Positions 6,074 to 13,571 of a stretch of DNA of 14,684 nucleotides are shown piece by piece. The number at the start of each line of letters is the position of its first letter. Within the stretch, counting starts at the first letter, position 1. Under the pieces are notes generated by a model that worked only from the letters and a program-made list of their open reading frames with translations, was not told the origin of the DNA and did no database searches. The DNA lies in the NCBI RefSeq assembly GCF_052119585.1, contig NZ_JBGQOJ010000039.1, forward strand, positions 1-14,684. Reading direction: 5' to 3'. This DNA comes from JBGQOJ01 sp052119585 (GTDB lineage Bacteria > Pseudomonadota > Alphaproteobacteria > Rhodobacterales > Rhodobacteraceae). The translations under genes were made by a program, and so were the position numbers.

Positions 6074-6823
6074 CTATGGTTTCGATGTGCCTTGGGCGTA
6101 ACAGGTCAGCCTGTTGGCCAGCATGCCGACTGCGATGTGTAAAATCACGGTCAGGCACGCGAGAACGATCAAGCTGGCAAACATCAGGTCAATTTTTGCA
6201 CGACCATTGGCAAGCAGCATCAGATAGCCAAGCCCCTTAGATGCCCCAACCCATTCGCCAATGACCGCGCCAATTGGAGCATAAACTGCCGCAAGCCGTA
6301 GACCCGTTCCAAGGCTGGGAAGCGCTTGGGGAATTTGAATGTGCCGCATGAAACTCCACTTTTCTGCGCCCATCGAAATCGACAAATCACGGTATCCGCT
6401 GTCGATCCGCGTCAACCCATCGTGGAAAGAGGACGTGACCGGAAAGTAGATAATCAGAACCGCCATCACAATTTTTGATCCCATGCCGTAGCCGAACCAA
6501 AGTGTCAGCAAGGGAGCCAATGCAAAAACGGGCACGGCTTGGGTGAACACAAGAATCGGCAACATCAGCCGTTCAACGGTCTTTGACATCGCCAGCTGGA
6601 TCGCCGTTGCAACGCCAAGTAACGTGCCGATCAGCAACCCAAGCACGACCTCGATCGCTGTGACCCACGAATTTTCTGCAATGATCACGCGGCTTTTGTA
6701 TGCGGCCTGTGCGACCCGCCAAGGGGACGGCAGGATGAAGTGGGGCGCGTCGGCGACAATGACCAGCACTTGCCACGAAGCTAGCCCGATCAACAAAGCC
6801 AGCAAGGTATCCCAAAACCTCAT
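6074..6823 (-). CDS. thiX: ABC permease for thiamin pyrimidine precursor (ThiX)
   Basis: 249-residue inner-membrane permease of the SsuC/TauC-like class, with five to six hydrophobic segments. A conserved entry LPSPWRV is at 31-37. The EAA-type coupling loop covers about 147-170 (ISMGAEKW ... IPQALPS), which would dock on the ATPase. The run GAVIGEWVGASKGLGY (185-200) is typical of the nitrate/taurine/NMT1 class of permeases. With ThiY and ThiZ it should import formylaminopyrimidine or a related pyrimidine. I chose the ATG at 6821-6823, which forms an ATGA overlap with the thiZ stop; the longer frame from 6865 lies within thiZ and would add 14 polar residues. The second tenA gene starts 12 bases downstream of its stop. 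Confidence 0.88.
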   Translation of the reverse strand: MRFWDTLLALLIGLASWQVLVIVADAPHFILPSPWRVAQAAYKSRVIIAENSWVTAIEVVLGLLIGTLLGVATAIQLAMSKTVERLMLPILVFTQAVPVFALAPLLTLWFGYGMGSKIVMAVLIIYFPVTSSFHDGLTRIDSGYRDLSISMGAEKWSFMRHIQIPQALPSLGTGLRLAAVYAPIGAVIGEWVGASKGLGYLMLLANGRAKIDLMFASLIVLACLTVILHIAVGMLANRLTCYAQGTSKP

Positions 6824-7545
6824 GCGGCAATCCCCCGCAAATACGCGAGCAACTGGGCCTGACATGCGAGTGTTTCCGCTGCGTTGATGTCTCTTAGGGC
6901 TGCGGTTTCAGGGACCGGCCAGTTTTGCGTCTCTTGCGCTGACATGACGGTAATTTGATGCGCCAGACGTGCGGCTTCGGCAGGATCATGGGTGACCAAT
7001 AGAACGGTGCGGTCTTGCAAAACGTCGGTAGCCAGTTCCTGCATGTCGGCCCGTGTGCCTGCATCAAGCGCTGAAAACGGCTCGTCCAGAAACACGATGG
7101 GACGATCCTCAAACAGGGTGCGCGCTAGGGCGGCTCGTTGTCGCATTCCGCCAGATAGGGTGGCGGGTTTTTGGTCTGCATGATCCGACAACCCGACCCG
7201 ATGCAGAAGGTCGAGGGCACGGTCAGCATTCGGGGCCTCACCCCGCAGCCGCGCACCGATACAGACGTTGTCCAACACCGACAACCACGGCAGCAACAAA
7301 TCCGACTGCGCCATATAACTGATGCGACCCGCAAAGGGCACACCATCAGTGGCCGCAAATGATCCGCTGAATACGCCCCCAGTCTCAAGCCCGAGGATCA
7401 GCCGCAGGATCGTTGATTTGCCAACACCTGACCGCCCCAAAAGACAGGTCCATTGTGCGCCGGGGATGTACAGGTCTGTGTTGAATAGAACACGATCACC
7501 GATCCGGTGTTGGCCTTTCAACATGATCCCGGGCGATATGTTCAT
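6820..7545 (-). CDS. thiZ: ABC transporter ATPase for thiamin pyrimidine precursor (ThiZ)
   Basis: 241-residue ATP-binding subunit. Walker A GRSGVGKST is at 37-45, the Q loop around Gln 80 (YMAQSDLLLPW), the signature LSGGM at 130-134, Walker B IVFLDEP at 150-156 with the D loop SALD at 158-161, and the switch His 186 (VTHDPAEA). All catalytic elements are present, so it should be active. It is somewhat shorter than typical 250-260-residue members, with a brief C-terminal tail. The start forms an ATGA overlap with the upstream tenA stop, and its own stop overlaps thiX in the same way. Expected role: powering uptake through ThiX of pyrimidine bound by ThiY. Naming follows the ThiXYZ system first described in bacilli; the assignment rests on context with ThiY and TenA. 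Confidence 0.9.
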   Translation of the reverse strand: MNISPGIMLKGQHRIGDRVLFNTDLYIPGAQWTCLLGRSGVGKSTILRLILGLETGGVFSGSFAATDGVPFAGRISYMAQSDLLLPWLSVLDNVCIGARLRGEAPNADRALDLLHRVGLSDHADQKPATLSGGMRQRAALARTLFEDRPIVFLDEPFSALDAGTRADMQELATDVLQDRTVLLVTHDPAEAARLAHQITVMSAQETQNWPVPETAALRDINAAETLACQAQLLAYLRGIAA

Positions 7546-8222
7546 GCGTCGTTCAGGCCCATTTTCCAGAACCCGACTTCCAGTTTTGTCGCAATGCTGA
7601 AGCGATCTTGGAGAGCTGCGGCCCGCGGCGATTGAGACAAATCACCGATCCGGCGCGCCACGGCATTGTCTATCATGGTGCCAATATCGGTGCAAACCGC
7701 CTGATAATCGGGGTCTGCATAGGTCGCGATCCACGCGGCATAGGGTGTGTCATGGGCCTTACTGCGCGCCAACCGCAAGCCGATTTCACCGTATCCCATG
7801 ACGCAAGGAACCAATGCCGCCATCAAATCCAAAAAGTCGCCTTGAAGCCCCGCGTCCATCACATAACGTGTGTAGGCCAGGTTTTCGACAGCCTCTTGCG
7901 CGGCAAACAATTCGGCCTCGTTAATGCCCTCGGCAGCGCATGTTTTAACATGCAGCGACATTTCATGATTGACCAATGCGTCCACAGTCCCTGCGCAAAT
8001 TTTCATTTCCTCAAGCGTTTCGGATTTAACGACGGCCAGTGACCACGCGCGGGAAAAATGGACCAAAAACACATAGTCTTGGATCAGATAGTGTAGGAAC
8101 GCAGAACGCGGCAGGGTGCCGTCGCCCAGCCGTTCGACAAAGGCGTGATGCGTGTAATCATGCCACGGCCCCGCAGCCCCCTCGCGCCAAAGCGCGAAGG
8201 TTTCACCATAATCAGGTGCCAT
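7542..8222 (-). CDS. tenA: TenA, aminopyrimidine aminohydrolase (cysteine type)
   Basis: 226-residue classical TenA (TenA_C). It hydrolyses 4-amino-5-aminomethyl-2-methylpyrimidine to hydroxymethylpyrimidine (HMP), a salvage step. The active site is complete: DGTLP at 34-38, Asp 49 in YLIQDYVFLVHF (45-56), NHEMSLH at 85-91, nucleophile Cys 140 in ALVPCVMGYGEIG (136-148), and catalytic Glu 215 in ATKLEVGFW (211-219). Length is as expected (about 220-235). The ATG shares its A with the end of the thiY stop codon (TGATG), and the stop overlaps thiZ (ATGA), so it sits inside the transporter cluster. It should convert what ThiYZX brings in. A second, cysteine-less TenA is encoded at the operon end. 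Confidence 0.93.
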   Translation of the reverse strand: MAPDYGETFALWREGAAGPWHDYTHHAFVERLGDGTLPRSAFLHYLIQDYVFLVHFSRAWSLAVVKSETLEEMKICAGTVDALVNHEMSLHVKTCAAEGINEAELFAAQEAVENLAYTRYVMDAGLQGDFLDLMAALVPCVMGYGEIGLRLARSKAHDTPYAAWIATYADPDYQAVCTDIGTMIDNAVARRIGDLSQSPRAAALQDRFSIATKLEVGFWKMGLNDA

Positions 8223-9160
8223 CAGTTCGCCGTCACGTCGATAGCGATCTTGGACACAGGGTTTTGCGACGGGATCAGGCCAGCCTCATGCAAGAACGCC
8301 TCAAACGTGGCATAGCGGCCTTCGTCCATTGCTGTTGGGCGCAGGGCAAAGCGTGGCAGCGTATCGACCCAAGCTTTGGCGTTCAGCTCGTCTTGCAATT
8401 CGGCAGAGGTCCCTGCAAAGATTTTCCAGCTGTCCTCTGGGTGGTTCACAATGTACTGCGTCGCCTTTTCGGTCGCGGCCAAGAAACGGGAGATCATGTC
8501 TTTATCCATAGTGTCGGTGTTGGCGACATAGATCAGCTCGTCATAGGATGGCAGCCCTTCTTCTTCGACAAAAAAGCATTTGCCTTCGACGCCTTCGATT
8601 TCCATCTGGTTGAGTTCAAAGTTGCGGTACGCGCCGATGACGGCATCAACCTGACCAGACATCAACGACGGTGACAGCGACCAGTTCACATTGACCAGTT
8701 CGACATCATCCAAGGACAAACCGTGGTGACGCAGGATCGATCCTAGGACAGCCTCTTCTACGCCGCCGACAGAAAATCCGACCTTCTTGCCTGCCAAATC
8801 GGCAGGCGATTGGATCGGGCCGTCGGCGAGGGTCAGCAGGCAATTCAAAGGTGTCGCTACCAATGTTCCGACACGTTGCAAAGGCAGGCCTTCATGGATT
8901 TGCAGATGCAGTTGCGGTTGGTATGAAATCGCCAGTTCCGCTTTGCCTGCGGCGACCAGTTTGGGCGGATCCGATGGATCGGCAGGCGCGATGATTTCGA
9001 CCTCAAGATCCTGTTCGGCAAAGTAGCCCAGTTCTTGCGCCACGATTATCGGGCCGTGGTCCGGGTTGATGAACCAATCCAGCAGAACGGTCATCTCATC
9101 GGCGGCCATTAGCGGAGAGGCCGCAAAGGAAAGTGCGACGGTCAAAGAGGTCAGTTTCAT
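8222..9160 (-). CDS. thiY: Periplasmic binding protein for thiamin pyrimidine precursor (ThiY)
   Basis: 312-residue NMT1/THI5-like solute-binding protein. Residues 1-19 form a signal peptide (PLMA then ADEM). The mature start carries the family hallmark DWFINPDHGP at 28-37, then GYFAEQDLEVE; the next hallmark regions are SYQPQLHL and the KVGFSVGGVEEAVLG block. ThiY proteins bind N-formyl-4-amino-5-aminomethyl-2-methylpyrimidine (FAMP) in the periplasm and hand it to ThiX/ThiZ. It lacks a lipobox, so it should be soluble in the periplasm. It overlaps thiF by 4 bases (ATGA) and tenA by one base, inside a TPP-riboswitch operon. This context favours pyrimidine over the nitrate, sulfonate or riboflavin ligands of related families. 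Confidence 0.9.
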   Translation of the reverse strand: MKLTSLTVALSFAASPLMAADEMTVLLDWFINPDHGPIIVAQELGYFAEQDLEVEIIAPADPSDPPKLVAAGKAELAISYQPQLHLQIHEGLPLQRVGTLVATPLNCLLTLADGPIQSPADLAGKKVGFSVGGVEEAVLGSILRHHGLSLDDVELVNVNWSLSPSLMSGQVDAVIGAYRNFELNQMEIEGVEGKCFFVEEEGLPSYDELIYVANTDTMDKDMISRFLAATEKATQYIVNHPEDSWKIFAGTSAELQDELNAKAWVDTLPRFALRPTAMDEGRYATFEAFLHEAGLIPSQNPVSKIAIDVTAN

Positions 9161-10152
9161 ATCGGTTGTCTTTCAGTTGGTGGCGTGTCGCCCATTGCAA
9201 TCAAAGTGATATCGCCGTCCCAATAGGAACGAAGATGCTTGGCAGCTTGCCAAGCGCGCAAACCGGATCGGCACGCGAAGACTGCACGTTGATTGCCGGC
9301 CGGAGTTGGTCGTTGATCGGCAAATTGCGCGACGGTTAGACGCCGCGCACCTACGGTAACCGGCGTTACGGCTTCTTTTGCGTCGCGTAACTCGATGACA
9401 AAATCGCAGCCTGTGACCTCTGAGACGGCGATGAATGTCAAATCTGCTGCGGGGTCTGGTGCTGTGTCGAACCGGAATCCGCTGGACCGGAAATTTTGCA
9501 TATCAAAGCGGACCAACTGGCCTAAAGGCGAAGGCGTTTGGCCGATCATATACGCCAATGCCATCTGCGCCTGTGCGGCACCGATCATGCCCACAACTGG
9601 CCCCATGACCCCGGCTGTCGCACAGGTCGCCACGCGATCTGGCAGGTCGGGAAACACCGCGCGCAGCGAAGGTGCGGTATGGCAAAAACCGCCGACGTAG
9701 CCTGCAAGTCCCAACACGGACGCGCTGATGAGCGGGACGCCCAACGCTTTACACCTATCGGACAGAATGTAGCTGGTGGCAAAGCTGTCGGCGCAGTCCA
9801 AAACAAGCGTGCTTTGCCCGATGAAGGTCATCGCGTTTGATGGATCAAGCGCGATTTCAATAGCTTCAATCACGCAATCGTTGTTCAGAGCGCGCAGTGT
9901 TTGTGCCGCAACGACGGCCTTGGCCTTGCCAACGTCAGCCTCACGAAACAAGGTCTGCCTGTGGAGATTGGACAGGGACACAACATCGCCGTCTACCAAT
10001 GTCAGTCGCCCAACGCCTGCCGCGACCAGATATTGCAATACCGGCGCTCCCAAACCCCCAACTCCAACCACAAGAACATGTGCAGCTTGGATTGCAGCTT
10101 GGCCCGCATCGCCCACCTCGGGCAGGCAAATTTGACGCGCATATCTAGTCAT
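9157..10152 (-). CDS. thiF: ThiF-type ThiS adenylyltransferase with C-terminal rhodanese-like domain
   Basis: 331 residues. It activates the ThiS C-terminus with ATP and helps load sulfur for thiazole synthesis. The N-terminal E1-like domain shows the nucleotide loop VGVGGLG (29-35), the acidic DGDVVSLSNLHRQ (54-66) and the Mg-binding DCADSF (119-124). Cys 177 in ATCATAGVMGP matches the conserved ThiF cysteine that links to ThiS. The zinc site is unusual: the CxxC before FP, normally C-x-x-C-L-F-P, is Ser 162/Ala 165 here, and no CPxC pair is seen near residue 225-240. Residues about 245-320 form a short rhodanese-like domain with FACRSGLRAW, putative persulfide Cys 294. The ATG at 10150-10152 overlaps the thiE stop (ATGA); a start at 10170 is less likely. 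MoeB is the alternative name for such proteins; the thiS-thiG context decides for ThiF. Confidence 0.88.
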   Translation of the reverse strand: MTRYARQICLPEVGDAGQAAIQAAHVLVVGVGGLGAPVLQYLVAAGVGRLTLVDGDVVSLSNLHRQTLFREADVGKAKAVVAAQTLRALNNDCVIEAIEIALDPSNAMTFIGQSTLVLDCADSFATSYILSDRCKALGVPLISASVLGLAGYVGGFCHTAPSLRAVFPDLPDRVATCATAGVMGPVVGMIGAAQAQMALAYMIGQTPSPLGQLVRFDMQNFRSSGFRFDTAPDPAADLTFIAVSEVTGCDFVIELRDAKEAVTPVTVGARRLTVAQFADQRPTPAGNQRAVFACRSGLRAWQAAKHLRSYWDGDITLIAMGDTPPTERQPI

Positions 10153-10745
10153 CGTGTCGCCGCCAGCCATGCGCGTACACGATCCTCCGGGATTTCGTTC
10201 AATGTGATGTCAGTGACAGCGGCGACCACATCCGCGCCCGCATCAAATGCACCCGACGCGCGGTCGATCGACATACCTCCGATTGCGATCAGCGGCGTTT
10301 CACCGATCAGGTCGCGCCAAGTGGTCAGCTTTGCGAGGCCCTGTTCATGCCACTTCATTTTCTTCAAGATCGTCGGGTAAATCGGCCCCAACGCTATGTA
10401 ATCAGGGGCAAGCGCCATGGCGCGTTTCAATTCTGCCTTGTCATGCGTGCTGATCCCAAGCCGCAGACTCGCGGCGCGGATAGCTGTGATATCAGCGTCA
10501 TCAAGGTCTTCTTGCCCAAGGTGGATATAGTCGCAACCAGCATCAATCGCGGCCTGCCAATGATCGTTGATGATCAGTGTGCAGTCGTGGTGCGCACAGA
10601 TCAGTTTTGCACGTTGGATATGATCGCGTGCCACATCAGGCGCGACATTCTTAATCCGTAATTGCACCAACTTGATCCCAAGCGGGACAAGCCGTTCGAT
10701 CCAATCGGCACTGTCAAAAATCGGATAAAATCGATCCAATGTCAT
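10149..10745 (-). CDS. thiE: Thiamin-phosphate synthase
   Basis: 198-residue TIM-barrel enzyme that joins HMP pyrophosphate and thiazole phosphate carboxylate to thiamin monophosphate. Motifs in order: QLRIK (28-32), LIINDHW (57-63), HLGQED (75-80), LGISTHD (96-102), GPIYPT with KKMKW (120-132) and IGGM (155-158) for phosphate binding. It is at the short end of the family (usual 205-220), but the barrel motifs are all there. The start overlaps the thiG stop (ATGA), and the stop overlaps thiF. TenI, a thiazole tautomerase, is the look-alike; retention of the pyrophosphate-site residues (QLRxK, GPIYPT) favours ThiE, and no other thiE copy is seen here. Confidence 0.9.
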   Translation of the reverse strand: MTLDRFYPIFDSADWIERLVPLGIKLVQLRIKNVAPDVARDHIQRAKLICAHHDCTLIINDHWQAAIDAGCDYIHLGQEDLDDADITAIRAASLRLGISTHDKAELKRAMALAPDYIALGPIYPTILKKMKWHEQGLAKLTTWRDLIGETPLIAIGGMSIDRASGAFDAGADVVAAVTDITLNEIPEDRVRAWLAATR

Positions 10746-11515
10746 GCCAAGAACGCCTTTCCTATCACAGGGGTCGATGGGGCCGCCATGTCTCGTGGCT
10801 CCATCGGGTCGGCGGCTCGGGCCAATTGACCTGCTTTGATTGCAGTCGCGAACGCCTCAGCCATTGCGGCAGGGTCGCCTGCCTTGGCCACGGCGGTGTT
10901 GAGCAGAACGGCGTCAAAGCCCATCTCCATCGCGGCGGCGGCTTGTGACGGCAGGCCGAGGCCTGCATCAATGACCAAAGGCACGTCGGGGAAATGGGCG
11001 CGCATGGCCCGCAGTCCAAAAATATTGTTCAGCCCAAGACCCGACCCAATCGGCGCACCCCATGGCATCAAAACTTTGCAGCCTGCGTGCAGCAGCCTGT
11101 CGGCAACGACCAAGTCTTCGGTGGTATATGGAAACACCTGAAACCCGTCCTCAGACAGAATGCGCGCGGCTTCAACAAGCCCGAAAACATCCGGCTGTAG
11201 GGTGTCTTCTTCGCCAATGACCTCTAGCTTGATCCATTTGGTATCAAACACCTCACGCGCCATATGTGCAGTCGTCACTGCTTCTTTGACGCTGTGACAG
11301 CCAGCGGTGTTGGGGAGAATATGCACGCCAAGTTTGCGGATGAGTTGCCAGAAGTCCTGGCCCGCGCGATCCTGCCCGCTTTCGCGGCGCAAGGAGACTG
11401 TCGCAACACTGGCACCGCTGCACTTGAACGCATTCGCCAAGATTGCAGGCGACGGGTATTGCGCGGTCCCCAGCATAAAGCCATTTGCCAATGTCGTGCC
11501 GTAAAAATCGCGCAT
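10742..11515 (-). CDS. thiG: Thiazole synthase
   Basis: 257 residues. ThiG condenses 1-deoxyxylulose-5-phosphate, dehydroglycine and ThiS-thiocarboxylate into the thiazole phosphate carboxylate. Lys 96 in KWIKLEVIGE forms the Schiff base with the sugar; Glu 98 follows. Other conserved blocks are LPNTAGC (67-73), DAGLGLPSQAAAAMEMG and AVLLNTAVAKAGDP for phosphate binding. Length matches the family. The start is 3 bases after the thiS stop, with GGGAGG inside the thiS end as ribosome site. It forms the ThiG-ThiS complex with the neighbour's product. Dehydroglycine is expected from ThiO. Confidence 0.95.
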   Translation of the reverse strand: MRDFYGTTLANGFMLGTAQYPSPAILANAFKCSGASVATVSLRRESGQDRAGQDFWQLIRKLGVHILPNTAGCHSVKEAVTTAHMAREVFDTKWIKLEVIGEEDTLQPDVFGLVEAARILSEDGFQVFPYTTEDLVVADRLLHAGCKVLMPWGAPIGSGLGLNNIFGLRAMRAHFPDVPLVIDAGLGLPSQAAAAMEMGFDAVLLNTAVAKAGDPAAMAEAFATAIKAGQLARAADPMEPRDMAAPSTPVIGKAFLA

Positions 11516-11518
11516 GGC

Positions 11519-11716
11519 CTAACCTCCCTGCATCGGGGCAAGGACTTCGATGGCATCACCTCGCGTAAGGGCATGATCCCAGCGGGCCAGAGCAGGTACA
11601 AATGTGCCGTTTACGGCTGTGGCGACTTTGGCATCACCAAACCCCTCGGCTATCAGTAGATCGGCCAATGTGGTGACCTGCGAATCGATTGAGGCACCGT
11701 TAAGCTGCAGTTTCAT
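11519..11716 (-). CDS. thiS: Sulfur carrier protein ThiS
   Basis: 65-residue beta-grasp protein that carries sulfur as a C-terminal thiocarboxylate to ThiG. The end is APMQGG, so the obligatory Gly-Gly (64-65) is the true C-terminus. Also typical are the MKLQLNG start, TLADLL (16-21), AVNG (34-37) and RGDAIEVL before the tail. It overlaps the end of thiO by 17 bases, the longest overlap in the operon, and precedes thiG directly. ThiF is its activating enzyme, five genes' span downstream in the same transcript. Confidence 0.95.
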   Translation of the reverse strand: MKLQLNGASIDSQVTTLADLLIAEGFGDAKVATAVNGTFVPALARWDHALTRGDAIEVLAPMQGG

Positions 11717-12695
11717 CCATCATCTCCGGAGTTTTGTTGTCAAAAATCAGATCAACCACCATCCGCGCCAAGGCGGGGGCCAAAAGGAAACCGTGCCGGA
11801 ACAAGCCGTTGGCATGGATCAATTTTCCGTTGCGCCTGATACGCGGTAGGTTGTCGGGAAAGGCAGGGCGGCTATCGACGCCAATTTCAACCACCTCGGC
11901 CTCACCAAACGCGGGGTTCAACGCATAAGCGGCACTGAGCAGTTCCAGCAAGGCACGCGCGGTGATATGCTTGCCTGCGTAGCCTTCAATCATCGTCGCG
12001 CCCAGCATGAAAATACCGTCGCCACGCGGCACGAGGTAAAGCGGGACACGGGGGTGCAGCAATCGGATGGGGCGAGTTAAGGTGACATCAGGACAGGACA
12101 AAACCAACATTTCACCTTTGACACCGCGCAGATCGTGCAGTTTGTCTTTGGCCTGAAACCCTCGGCAATCGATGGTCAAGCCTCGCTGTGCGTATTCATC
12201 AGGGTCGGCATCGTCTTGAACAAATGCTGCGCCGTCTGCCAAGACGCTTGCGCGCAATTGGGCAAGAGCAAGGCGAGGGGCAAGGTGGGCTTCGCTCTCA
12301 AAGAACAATCCCTTCGTAAAACGATCCCCCAAATCAGGTTCAAGGTTTGAAATTTCAAGCCCATTCACTTGGCGGAAACCGGTTGTGCGCCGGGCGAACC
12401 TCGCAAGATCAGATTTGTCGCGGGCCAGAGACACGACAAGTGAGCCGCAACGGTGCACGGCATTGGTTTTTGCTTCCCACCAATCTGTCGCTTCACATCC
12501 CAACCGAACAACGGGTTCCTCGGCGCTTTCGCCTTCGCAAAACGGTGCAAGCATGCCGCCCGCCCACCAGGAGCAGGCGTGAGGGCCCGCGTCCGTATGC
12601 CGGTCAACCAACACGACATCGGCCCCGCGATCCAACAATGCCCGCGCGACGCAAAGACCGGCAACGCCAGCACCTATGATCGTAGCCGCCGTCAT
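11700..12695 (-). CDS. thiO: Glycine oxidase ThiO (FAD)
   Basis: 331-residue FAD-dependent D-amino-acid-oxidase-fold enzyme that oxidises glycine to the imine (dehydroglycine) for thiazole synthesis; this is the oxygen-using alternative to ThiH. The N-terminal dinucleotide motif is IIGAGVAG (6-13, GxGxxG). WWAGGMLAPF (about 43-52) matches the conserved AGGMLAP of ThiO. Near the C-terminus GVDSRPAFPDNLPRI and LFRHGFLLAPALA correspond to the family's RP--PD--P-I and GH-RNG-LLAP blocks. The ATG at 12693-12695 overlaps the thiD stop (ATGA) and fits the operon's junction style; an ATG two codons earlier (12701) is also possible. The gene suggests an aerobic lifestyle. Confidence 0.92.
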   Translation of the reverse strand: MTAATIIGAGVAGLCVARALLDRGADVVLVDRHTDAGPHACSWWAGGMLAPFCEGESAEEPVVRLGCEATDWWEAKTNAVHRCGSLVVSLARDKSDLARFARRTTGFRQVNGLEISNLEPDLGDRFTKGLFFESEAHLAPRLALAQLRASVLADGAAFVQDDADPDEYAQRGLTIDCRGFQAKDKLHDLRGVKGEMLVLSCPDVTLTRPIRLLHPRVPLYLVPRGDGIFMLGATMIEGYAGKHITARALLELLSAAYALNPAFGEAEVVEIGVDSRPAFPDNLPRIRRNGKLIHANGLFRHGFLLAPALARMVVDLIFDNKTPEMMDETAA

Positions 12696-13501
12696 CCCCA
12701 TTGGCCGTGAAAGTGGTGCACGGGGCCGTGACCCTTTCCGATTTGCAAGGTGTCGGCGGCCTTGATCGCCGCCTGAAGGTATTCGTGTGCCGCAGTCACG
12801 GCATCCTTTAGATCAAGCCCTTGTGCAAGGCGTGCCGCGATGGCTGCCGAGTAGGTGCACCCTGTGCCATGGGTGTTGTGTGTGTCGATCCGCGGCGCTG
12901 CGAATGTGGCGATAAGGCCGCTCGCATTGACAAGCACGTCTGTGCACCTTCCGCCAACAGCATGGCCACCCTTCATCAGGACGGCCTTCGGTCCCATCTC
13001 GATCAGCCGCTGCCCTTGCCTGGCCATCTCTTCGGGTGTTGTCGCCTCGGATGTGTTCAACAACCGCGCGGCTTCGGGTAAATTCGGGGTTAGAAGGCTT
13101 GCATGCGGCAGGATCTGCGTGATCAGCGCGGTTACTGCGGCGTCTTGTAAAAGCGCATCGCCCGACTTTGCGATCATCACCGGATCAACGACGATCGGGC
13201 CTTCGAACGCAGCCAAGCGTTTAGCCGAGGCTGAAATGTTCGCCACAGAAAACAGCATCCCCAACTTGATCACATCAACACCAAGATCCGATAAGACCGC
13301 ATCGATTTGCGCGGCAACGATGTCGGCTGGCACCGCATGCACTGCCGTCACGCCTATTGTGTTTTGGGCGGTCACTGCGGTGATGACGCTTGCGCAATAC
13401 GCCCCGACTGCAGAGACCGCTTTGATGTCAGCCTGCACGCCAGCGCCGCCTCCACTATCGGAGCCAGCAATGGTCAGGACAATCGGGGTGTGTTTTGCCA
13501 C
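12692..13501 (-). CDS. thiD: HMP / HMP-phosphate kinase
   Basis: 269 residues. ThiD phosphorylates HMP twice to the pyrophosphate used by ThiE, and is the entry point for pyrimidine salvaged through TenA. Motifs: TIAGSDSGGGAGVQADIK (10-27) for substrate and phosphate binding, VVDPVMIAKSG mid-protein, and the anion-hole HGTGCTYSAA (211-220) with Cys 215. I chose a GTG start at 13499-13501, because GGAGA (13509-13513 read leftward) lies at the right distance and homology begins at AKHTPIVLTIAGSD. A TTG at 13537 would add 12 residues that lie in the leader hairpin. First gene after the TPP riboswitch; no ThiE fusion. Confidence 0.93.
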   Translation of the reverse strand: MAKHTPIVLTIAGSDSGGGAGVQADIKAVSAVGAYCASVITAVTAQNTIGVTAVHAVPADIVAAQIDAVLSDLGVDVIKLGMLFSVANISASAKRLAAFEGPIVVDPVMIAKSGDALLQDAAVTALITQILPHASLLTPNLPEAARLLNTSEATTPEEMARQGQRLIEMGPKAVLMKGGHAVGGRCTDVLVNASGLIATFAAPRIDTHNTHGTGCTYSAAIAARLAQGLDLKDAVTAAHEYLQAAIKAADTLQIGKGHGPVHHFHGQWG

Positions 13502-13502
13502 G

Positions 13503-13530
13503 GGCACGTCTCCACAGTATGGGCCGTGCC
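13503..13530 (-). promoter_or_regulatory. Hairpin holding the thiD Shine-Dalgarno
   Basis: On the minus strand GGCACG (13530-13525) and CGTGCC (13508-13503) are exact complements. The 16-base loop contains GGAGA directly against the 3' arm, and the GTG start codon follows the arm by one base. Folding would hide or reshape the ribosome site. This is consistent with translational control by the TPP aptamer, the usual mode in Gram-negative bacteria; that this hairpin is the switch element is inference. Confidence 0.5.
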
Positions 13531-13548
13531 AACGCAAGAATGAGCCTC

Positions 13549-13566
13549 GTGCGATCTTAGTCGCAC
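13549..13566 (-). promoter_or_regulatory. Second hairpin between aptamer and thiD
   Basis: GTGCGA and TCGCAC form a perfect 6-bp stem with a 6-base loop, 5 bases after the aptamer's closing stem. No T run follows. It may be a spacer helix or part of an alternative fold in the expression platform. Confidence 0.4.
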
Positions 13567-13571
13567 AATCT

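Noticed and set aside
6063..6158. N-terminal extension of the last tenA frame
   Set aside because: The extra 32 residues overlap the thiX end and do not resemble TenA; the start at 6062 fits the family.
13502..13537. TTG start for thiD at 13537
   Set aside because: The added 12 residues are encoded by the leader hairpin, and the ribosome site fits the GTG at 13499-13501.
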